Source: Syntrophaceae bacterium UBA4059 (GTDB lineage Bacteria > Desulfobacterota > Syntrophia > Syntrophales > Smithellaceae). Taken from it: DNA of 5,879 bases. Shown here piece by piece: positions 1 through 4,245 of this stretch; positions within the stretch are counted from its first letter, which is position 1; the number at the start of each line of letters is the position of its first letter. Below the pieces are notes generated by a model. It had not been told where the DNA came from. It saw nothing but the letters and a program-made list of their open reading frames with translations, and did not search any database. Made by a program: the position numbers and the translations under genes. The stretch is taken from NCBI GenBank assembly GCA_002382045.1, contig DFZJ01000120.1, positions 1-5,879 on the forward strand. Direction: 5' to 3'.

Positions 1-899
1 TAATAAGCAAGGGGCGCGGACACCGCTCCGATCACCATGGCGGCCAGAGGTGTCACAAACCCGCAAGCCGGTGTCACCGCAGCCAGACCAACCACCATCC
101 CTGTCGCGATCCCCAGGGTGCTGGGCCGGCCATCCAACCAGGAAAGCAGCATCCAGACCAGGCCGGCGGTGGCCGCCGAGGTGTTGGTCGTTACCAGAGC
201 GTTTACGGCTACGCCGTTGGCCCCGAGAGCGCTGCCCGCATTAAAGCCGAACCAGCCGACCCACAGTAACCCGGTTCCTAAAACCGTCAGCGGAATATTG
301 TTCGGTTCCATGGGGAAGCTGCCGTGACCTTTACGCGGACCGATGACCAGGGCAAAGGCCAGTGCCGAAAAACCGGCGGCGATATGCACAACCGTCCCTC
401 CGGCAAAATCGAGTACGCCCATTTCTTTCAGCCAGCCTCCTTGTCCCCAGACCCAGTGGCAAAGCGGATCATAGACCAGTGTTGCCCACAGAAGGCTGAA
501 AAGCAGGAAGCTCTTGAATTTGACCCGTTCCACGAAAGCCCCTGTAATCAATGCGGGTGTAATGACGGCAAACATCATTTGAAAAGCGGCGAATAATTGA
601 TGAGGAATGGTCTTGGCATAGGCGGTGTTTGGCGCGGCGCCGACCCCCTGAAAACCCAGAAAATCCAGCCCGCCGATCAGTCCGCTGATATCCGGACCGA
701 AAGATAATGAATAGCCATAAAGAACCCACTGAACACCGATCAGAGACATGAAGATGTAACTCAATGTTAAAGTGGAAAGGACATTTTTTCTCCTGACCAT
801 GCCGCCATAAAAAAACGCCAGGGCCGGCGTCATCAAAAGAACAAGGGAACAACACACTAATATCCAGGCTGTATCGCCCGCGCTGATTTGAGAACCCAT
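1..899 (-). CDS. amt: Ammonium transporter Amt/AmtB (partial, C-terminus off the window)
   Basis: Inner-membrane channel of the Amt/MEP/Rh family that takes up ammonium. The reading frame starts at the ATG at 899-897 and stays open to the window edge, giving 299 codons of an expected 400 or so. Several hydrophobic helices are visible. Family landmarks read directly: ALAFFYGGMVRRKN (27-39) after the first helix, FQMMFA (106-111), HWVWGQGG (148-155), the signature LDFAGGTVVH (163-172) and GFNAGS (218-223). By alignment from memory with E. coli AmtB, D164, H172 and F219 correspond to D160, H168 and F215; the second pore histidine lies beyond the edge. There is no separate signal peptide: the protein begins almost directly with helix 1. 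The start is supported by AGGAGGG at 917-911, 11 nt upstream. A sigma-54 promoter precedes it, so nitrogen-limited expression is likely. A glnK gene is often linked to amt, but none is visible here. Confidence 0.95.
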   Translation of the reverse strand, partial: MGSQISAGDTAWILVCCSLVLLMTPALAFFYGGMVRRKNVLSTLTLSYIFMSLIGVQWVLYGYSLSFGPDISGLIGGLDFLGFQGVGAAPNTAYAKTIPHQLFAAFQMMFAVITPALITGAFVERVKFKSFLLFSLLWATLVYDPLCHWVWGQGGWLKEMGVLDFAGGTVVHIAAGFSALAFALVIGPRKGHGSFPMEPNNIPLTVLGTGLLWVGWFGFNAGSALGANGVAVNALVTTNTSAATAGLVWMLLSWLDGRPSTLGIATGMVVGLAAVTPACGFVTPLAAMVIGAVSAPLAY

Positions 900-910
900 T
901 ATCTTTTTAT

Positions 911-917
911 CCCTCCT
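911..917 (-). promoter_or_regulatory. Ribosome binding site of amt
   Basis: AGGAGGG on the minus strand, 11 nt before the ATG at 899. It is a strong Shine-Dalgarno match with slightly long spacing, and it fixes the amt start. Confidence 0.75.
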
Positions 918-942
918 GCCTATATAAATGGGAATAAGCGAC

Positions 943-958
943 AGCAATTACCCTGCCA
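943..958 (-). promoter_or_regulatory. Sigma-54 (-24/-12) promoter of amt
   Basis: On the minus strand the sequence reads TGGCAGGGTAATTGCT. It carries GG and GC at the exact spacing of the RpoN consensus TGGCACG-N4-TTGCW. Transcription would start near 932, giving a leader of about 33 nt before the amt ATG. A promoter of this type needs an enhancer-binding AAA+ activator, and the divergent gene at 1272 encodes one. Confidence 0.8.
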
Positions 959-973
959 TAATATATTGTCTAT

Positions 974-986
974 TAAATATATGATG
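974..986 (-). promoter_or_regulatory. Weak IHF-like site between amt promoter and upstream activator site
   Basis: The minus strand reads CATCATATATTTA, matching 11 of 13 positions of WATCAANNNNTTR. It lies between the amt -24 element and the TGT-N10-ACA site, where IHF bends DNA in many sigma-54 promoters. The stretch is very AT-rich, so a chance match is quite possible. Confidence 0.25.
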
Positions 987-1022
987 TTATAATGTTTATA
1001 ATAAATCGGGAGAGCGCATATT

Positions 1023-1038
1023 TGTGCAGTTTAAAACA
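1023..1038. promoter_or_regulatory. NifA-type upstream activator sequence (TGT-N10-ACA)
   Basis: TGT at 1023-1025 and ACA at 1036-1038 are separated by exactly 10 nt, the consensus NifA enhancer. Its centre lies about 99 bp upstream of the predicted amt start at 932, within the usual -80 to -150 range. It is also about 166 bp upstream of the predicted start of the activator gene. It could serve both divergent promoters. The core is only six bases, so it rests on its position as much as on the match. Confidence 0.5.
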
Positions 1039-1067
1039 TTGTAAAACATAATTGTGCCGATCATGTG

Positions 1068-1133
1068 CGTCTAAAGGCAGGACAACAGGTTCTGGCCCTG
1101 TGAATCGAGGTTCGAGTCCTTGCCCCTCAGCCA
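1068..1133 (+). tRNA. tRNA-Gln (CUG) remnant lacking the 5' acceptor strand
   Basis: From position 9 of the tRNA onward everything folds. D arm: GTCT 1069-1072, loop 1073-1079 with GG, GGAC 1080-1083. Anticodon arm: ACAGG 1085-1089, loop TTCTGGC with anticodon CTG at 1092-1094, CCTGT 1097-1101. Variable loop: GAAT. T arm: CGAGG 1106-1110, TTCGAGT, CCTTG 1118-1122. The 3' acceptor strand CCCCTCA (1123-1129), discriminator G and an encoded CCA (1131-1133) follow. The partner strand should read TGAGGGG, but the bases at 1060-1066 are ATCATGT, which give one pair of seven, and position 8 is G instead of the conserved T. The gene is therefore broken at its 5' end and is unlikely to be processed or charged. 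A truncation of this shape is typical of the duplicated tRNA 3' end at an integration site, though no integrase is in the window. Confidence 0.8.
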
Positions 1134-1140
1134 TATCATT

Positions 1141-1153
1141 CATCAACTTTTTA
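1141..1153 (+). promoter_or_regulatory. IHF-like site upstream of activator gene promoter
   Basis: CATCAACTTTTTA matches 12 of 13 positions of the IHF consensus WATCAANNNNTTR. It is centred about 50 bp upstream of the predicted start at 1197, a common place for IHF at sigma-54 promoters. Binding is inferred only. Confidence 0.35.
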
Positions 1154-1164
1154 CAAACTTGTTC
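1151..1164 (+). repeat. 14-bp pseudopalindrome, copy A
   Basis: TTACAAACTTGTTC contains the dyad ACAA-N2-TTGT. It differs at one base from copy C at 2942-2955. It ends 6 bp before the -24 element of the activator gene. Copy B lies 74 bp downstream in the opposite orientation. Confidence 0.5.
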
Positions 1165-1170
1165 CAGAGT

Positions 1171-1186
1171 TGGTTTGCTCTTTGCA
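1171..1186 (+). promoter_or_regulatory. Sigma-54 (-24/-12) promoter of the NifA-like gene
   Basis: TGGTTTGCTCTTTGCA has GG at -24 and a perfect TTGCA at -12 with exact spacing; the CA after TGG in the consensus is replaced by TT. The start would be near 1197, leaving a 75-nt leader before the ATG at 1272. This excludes the earlier TTG at 1170 as the start codon. It implies that the activator gene is itself under sigma-54, hence autoregulated or controlled by another activator such as NtrC. Confidence 0.65.
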
Positions 1187-1189
1187 AGA

Positions 1190-1207
1190 TTGTTCAGATA
1201 ATGACAA
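1190..1207. promoter_or_regulatory. TTGT-N10-ACAA dyad over the activator gene start site
   Basis: This is a perfect TGT-N10-ACA match, extended by one pair on each side. It straddles the predicted transcription start at 1197 instead of lying upstream. A NifA-like protein bound here would more likely block than activate. It could also be a chance match. Confidence 0.35.
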
Positions 1208-1224
1208 AAAACTGGTTGATATTG

Positions 1225-1238
1225 GAACAATTTTGTCA
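1225..1238 (-). repeat. 14-bp pseudopalindrome, copy B
   Basis: The minus strand reads TGACAAAATTGTTC, one base different from copy C (2942-2955) and two from copy A. It lies in the predicted leader of the activator gene, around +35. With copy A it brackets the sigma-54 promoter. Confidence 0.5.
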
Positions 1239-1271
1239 CACAATAAAAATCAAGGTGTTCAGGCTGGAAGG

Positions 1272-2849
1272 ATGAGTAAAGCGTTAACCAAACCCCACAC
1301 TGAGGAAACAAAGGCATTGAGTATTCATAGTTATGAAGAATTGGCGGCATTGCATGCGATATCCAAAATTCTTGCGCAGCCGGCGGATTTGCGCGATCAA
1401 CTGGAGCAGATCCTCAACGAAATGAGTTCGCGCCTGGGAATGCAGCGCGGTATGATTTCTCTTCTGGATCGCGAGAAGCAAGAAGTCTGGCTGGACATTG
1501 CTCATGACGTCAATATTGACGGGTTGGAAGTCACCTACAAGCCGGGGGAAGGCATTACCGGAAAAGTGGCCGAAACCGGCCGCCCGATGGCGGTAGCCAA
1601 TCTGGGGCAGGAAACACATTTTCTGGATCGAACCGGCGCGCGACGGCATTTGAATCGCGCCGAGCTTTCCTTTTTATGTGTTCCGATTATCTATGATGCG
1701 CGCGTTGTCGGGGTATTATCCGCCGATAAAGTAGCTGGGCAAGTTGAAGATCTGGATCAGGAACTGGCCATGCTGTCGGCGGTTGCCGAACTGATGGCCA
1801 AGGCCGTGCATATCCGTGCGCTGGAAGAAGAAAACAAACGTTTGCGGAAGATTGTCGGTTCCGAGCGCGCGCCCTCAATGGAAATTATCGGCCATTCCAA
1901 AGCCATGCAGGAAGTTTTTGGCCTGGTGGCGCAGGTGGCCGATTCCAATACAACCGTGTTGATCACGGGCGAGACGGGCACCGGCAAGGAACTGGTTGCC
2001 CGCGCGATTCATAAAAACTCACCGCGGCACGGTGGGCCAATGATCCAGGTCAATTGCGCCGCTATTCCCGACACACTCATTGAAAGCGAACTGTTTGGCC
2101 ATGAGAAAGGAGCGTTTACCGGCGCATTGCAGACGCGCCGCGGCCGTTTTGAAGAGGCCAATGGCGGAACTATTTTCTTAGACGAAGTGGGCGAACTCTC
2201 CGCCGCCGCTCAGGTTAAGCTGCTGCGCGTCTTACAGGAAAAACGTTTCCAGCCGCTGGGATCCTCAAGAGTGGTCCATGTCAATGTACGAATCATCGCC
2301 GCTACCAACCGTAATCTGGAACAGGATATTATGGCTGATCGTTTTCGCGCGGATTTGTTTTACCGCTTGAACGTTTTTCCGATTTATTTACCGCCGCTTC
2401 GCGAACGCGGCAGCGACGTCATTTTGCTGGCCGATCATTTCCTGCTCAAATACAATAAGGAAATGGGCAAGAACGTCAAGAGGATATCCACCGCGGCAAT
2501 TGAAGCATTTCTATCGCACAAGTGGCCGGGAAATGTCCGCGAGCTGGAAAATTGTATGGAACGGGCCGTGTTGTTGACCAAGACGGATCTTGTGGATTGC
2601 GTCCACCTGCCGCCGTCTCTGCAGATCAAGGAAAAGTCAATGGACCGCAAGGATCGCAGCAAGCTCTCTTCCGTGGTCGAAGCGCAGGAAAGATCGCTGA
2701 TCATCGACGCACTGACAGAAACCGGAGGTAATCAAACCAAGGCAGCCAGAATGTTAGGCACAACCAAGCGCATTATCCAATACAAAATATCGAAAATGGC
2801 TATCGATCCAAAAAACTTCCGAAAAAAACATATAGATTCCGGTAGTTGA
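1272..2849 (+). CDS. nifA: NifA-family sigma-54-dependent transcriptional activator (GAF-AAA+-HTH)
   Basis: Enhancer-binding ATPase that remodels RNA polymerase-sigma-54. With the ATG at 1272 it has 525 aa. Order: GAF sensor about 20-185, with NifA-like stretches KPGEGITGKVAETGRP and FLDRTGARR; coiled linker about 183-195; AAA+ domain with Walker A GETGTGKE (233-240), sigma-54-contacting GAFTGA (280-285), Walker B around D304-E305, sensor I IIAATNR (341-347), arginine-finger region FRADLFYRL (358-366) and sensor II WPGNVRELEN (418-427); C-terminal Fis-type helix-turn-helix about 475-512. The CX4C motif of oxygen-sensitive NifA is absent from the linker before the helix-turn-helix, so direct oxygen sensing is unlikely. 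The start is only weakly supported: AGG at 1261-1263, 8 nt upstream, and GGAAGG abutting the ATG. It still beats the TTG at 1170, which precedes the predicted transcript start. Placed between amt and glutamate synthase, all with sigma-54 promoters, it probably controls assimilation genes. The family is certain; calling it nifA rather than a paralogue is tentative. Confidence 0.9.
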   Translation: MSKALTKPHTEETKALSIHSYEELAALHAISKILAQPADLRDQLEQILNEMSSRLGMQRGMISLLDREKQEVWLDIAHDVNIDGLEVTYKPGEGITGKVAETGRPMAVANLGQETHFLDRTGARRHLNRAELSFLCVPIIYDARVVGVLSADKVAGQVEDLDQELAMLSAVAELMAKAVHIRALEEENKRLRKIVGSERAPSMEIIGHSKAMQEVFGLVAQVADSNTTVLITGETGTGKELVARAIHKNSPRHGGPMIQVNCAAIPDTLIESELFGHEKGAFTGALQTRRGRFEEANGGTIFLDEVGELSAAAQVKLLRVLQEKRFQPLGSSRVVHVNVRIIAATNRNLEQDIMADRFRADLFYRLNVFPIYLPPLRERGSDVILLADHFLLKYNKEMGKNVKRISTAAIEAFLSHKWPGNVRELENCMERAVLLTKTDLVDCVHLPPSLQIKEKSMDRKDRSKLSSVVEAQERSLIIDALTETGGNQTKAARMLGTTKRIIQYKISKMAIDPKNFRKKHIDSGS

Positions 2850-2941
2850 TAAACATTTTTGTCCGATGCGCACTAAAAGACATACGGCATACGGGTGCTT
2901 CACGGAAAATATAAACAATAATGTTCCATATTTTAGTAAAA

Positions 2942-2955
2942 TTACAAAATTGTTC
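2942..2955 (+). repeat. 14-bp pseudopalindrome, copy C
   Basis: TTACAAAATTGTTC, with dyad ACAA-AA-TTGT. It is centred about 120 bp upstream of the predicted glutamate synthase start. Its first 11 bases form a perfect inverted repeat with copy D. Confidence 0.5.
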
Positions 2956-3016
2956 TTTGCGAAAACGAAGCTGCCGTGAAAAAAGTGGCAAAAAAGACCG
3001 GACAGCAAGCTTTTTA

Positions 3017-3030
3017 ACCCAATTTTGTAA
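3017..3030 (-). repeat. 14-bp pseudopalindrome, copy D
   Basis: The minus strand reads TTACAAAATTGGGT: 11 of 14 bases match copy C, all within the first 11 positions. It ends 12 bp before the -24 element of the glutamate synthase promoter. With one mismatch the inverted repeat extends to 15 bp (2938-2952 against 3020-3034). Confidence 0.45.
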
Positions 3031-3042
3031 GTTTGCCAGCCG

Positions 3043-3058
3043 TGGCATGACTCTGGCA
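3043..3058 (+). promoter_or_regulatory. Sigma-54 (-24/-12) promoter of the glutamate synthase operon
   Basis: TGGCATGACTCTGGCA matches TGGCACG-N4-TTGCW at nearly every position, with exact GG to GC spacing. The start is predicted near 3069, about 46 nt before the ATG at 3115. Confidence 0.8.
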
Positions 3059-3070
3059 AATATCGATTGA

Positions 3071-3089
3071 CCTGCCGAGCTTGAGCAGG
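3071..3089 (+). other. Short hairpin in the glutamate synthase leader
   Basis: CCTGC (3071-3075) pairs with GCAGG (3085-3089) across a 9-nt loop, starting two bases after the predicted transcript start. It may protect the 5' end of the message. It leaves the ribosome binding site (AAAGGA, 3100-3105) free, so it is not an obvious switch. Confidence 0.35.
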
Positions 3090-3114
3090 CGGTGATCAGA
3101 AAGGAAATAAATTT

Positions 3115-4245
3115 ATGTGCCGTTTGTTTGCAGTAACCAGTAACGATCCGTTGTCACCGATGGTGGCCATCAATGCGCTCAATGTCATGAAAGAAGGTCA
3201 TGACGGGTCCGGTGTCGGATTGTTTCTGACGGATCTGGGCGGTGAGTTTGAAAAATTTAAAAACGAGCCGATCCTTTCCGGAATATTTTCCAATGAAGGC
3301 ATTAAGGCGTTGGACCGCTTCATGATCGATCTGGATTTCATGGTTAAGTACAAGTTGTCTTTCCGTCCGACCAAGCCGACACCGGCGGGGACGCCCAAAA
3401 GAGATAATTACGTGATCCGTGTTTATGAATATCCGGCGGATTGGGAAGGCTTAAGCCAGGATGAAATTCAGTTCCGGCTGATGATGGTTCAGCTGCAGCT
3501 TCGGGAAATGGGCGAAAAGGACAAGTCCATGCTGATCTTCAGCTTCTGGCCGGATGTCATCATGATTAAGGAAGTGGGCGATCCGCTGATTGTCGCCGAA
3601 TATCTGGGGTTGGACCGCAAGGAACTTTCCGCGCGCATCATCCTGAATCAGGGACGCCAGAACACCAATTATTCGATCGATATTTATGCCTGCCATCCGT
3701 TTTTTATACAGGGCATGTCCACCATGACCAACGGGGAAAATACGGCGTTTGTGCCGATCCGCGAATTTCTGATGTCCCGCAATTTCCCCGGTTACACCGG
3801 TTATCAGTCCGACTCGGAGGTGTTCACACACATCCTGCATTACATGCAAAACAAACTCGGACTGGGCATGGAAATGTATAAACATATTATTACTCCTCTC
3901 AAAGATGAGGAGTTGTCGCGTCATCCCGACGGCAGGGTGTTGAGAAATTTAAAGCAAAGCTGCCGGCCTTTGATTATCGACGGTCCGAACTGCGTGATCG
4001 GCTGTCTGCCGGACAAATCGATGTTTATGGTGCAGGATGCAAAGAAACTGCGCCCCGGCGTAGTGGGCGGCCGGCCCGGCATTTTCGCGTTTTCATCGGA
4101 AATGTGCGGCCTCGATGCGGCGATTCCGGAACGGGATATCAACCTGGATGATCAGCCGATGAGATACGAAACTGTTATGGTGCGCCGCGAGCGGCAGGAG
4201 ATAGAAAAATGGAATCAATGGGACGCATTACCCCCTCTACACTAA
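3115..4245 (+). CDS. gltB1: Split glutamate synthase, class II glutamine amidotransferase subunit (alpha domain 1)
   Basis: Glutaminase part of an 'archaeal-type' glutamate synthase: it hydrolyses glutamine and passes ammonia to the FMN subunit encoded next. It has 376 aa. The protein starts MCRLFA, so Cys2 becomes the N-terminal nucleophile after Met removal, with no propeptide. The class II landmarks are QGRQNTN (179-185, substrate-binding Arg181, like the RxSTNT motif of GltB), NGEN (206-209, oxyanion hole Asn-Gly) and QSDSE (231-235, Asp233). FSSEMCGLD (326-334) resembles the 'SSE.xALD' end of the fold. The length suits a stand-alone amidotransferase subunit; classical bacterial GltB fuses it to the synthase. 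The start has AAAGGA 9 nt upstream and lies about 46 nt after a sigma-54 promoter. The 3' end overlaps the next gene by 37 nt. The methylamine-pathway relatives GlxB/MgsA are less likely, because the residues around Cys2 differ from their usual MCGI start. Confidence 0.9.
   Translation: MCRLFAVTSNDPLSPMVAINALNVMKEGHDGSGVGLFLTDLGGEFEKFKNEPILSGIFSNEGIKALDRFMIDLDFMVKYKLSFRPTKPTPAGTPKRDNYVIRVYEYPADWEGLSQDEIQFRLMMVQLQLREMGEKDKSMLIFSFWPDVIMIKEVGDPLIVAEYLGLDRKELSARIILNQGRQNTNYSIDIYACHPFFIQGMSTMTNGENTAFVPIREFLMSRNFPGYTGYQSDSEVFTHILHYMQNKLGLGMEMYKHIITPLKDEELSRHPDGRVLRNLKQSCRPLIIDGPNCVIGCLPDKSMFMVQDAKKLRPGVVGGRPGIFAFSSEMCGLDAAIPERDINLDDQPMRYETVMVRRERQEIEKWNQWDALPPLH
4196..4200 (+). promoter_or_regulatory. 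Ribosome binding site inside the end of gltB1
   Basis: AGGAG lies 8 nt before the ATG at 4209, which is ideal spacing. It favours that start over the second in-frame ATG at 4218. It is embedded in gltB1 codons, so the two genes are probably translationally coupled. Confidence 0.7.

Larger units (their letters stand above)
2850..3042. other. AT-rich intergenic region with inverted repeats, no gene seen
   Basis: No credible coding frame or strong hairpin-plus-T-tract terminator is visible after the activator gene. The stretch contains a tandem CATACGG CATACGG at 2881-2894, a 7-bp inverted repeat AAAATAT/ATATTTT (2906-2912 and 2928-2934), TTCACGG/CCGTGAA (2899-2905 and 2974-2980), and the longer pair of copies C and D. 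No exact TGT-N10-ACA site was found in front of the glutamate synthase promoter. Confidence 0.6.

Noticed and set aside
469..855. Minus-strand frame of 128 codons
   Set aside because: It is out of frame with the amt reading frame, which carries unmistakable Amt motifs over the same bases.
1060..1133. A complete, functional tRNA-Gln
   Set aside because: Only one of seven acceptor pairs forms and position 8 is not T, so the molecule could not form an acceptor stem.
1170..1271. N-terminal extension of the activator from a TTG at 1170 (34 extra residues)
   Set aside because: It would start before the predicted transcript start at 1197 and overlap the sigma-54 promoter. No suitable ribosome site was seen, and the extra residues are not NifA-like.
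973..1350. Minus-strand frame of 125 codons across the divergent region
   Set aside because: It runs through the tRNA remnant, the promoters and the start of the activator gene. The translation resembles no family and is explained by these features.
2881..2894. Tandem CATACGG repeat as an operator or repeat array
   Set aside because: Only two units, no further copies in the window, and no clear relation to a promoter.
2970..2999. Rho-independent terminator for the activator gene
   Set aside because: The best hairpin (GCCGT with GTGGC) has three GC pairs plus two wobbles and is followed by A's, not T's.
2754..3059. Minus-strand frame of 101 codons opposite the activator end and intergenic region
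   Set aside because: It overlaps the HTH coding region and the glutamate synthase promoter; its start context and composition give no support.
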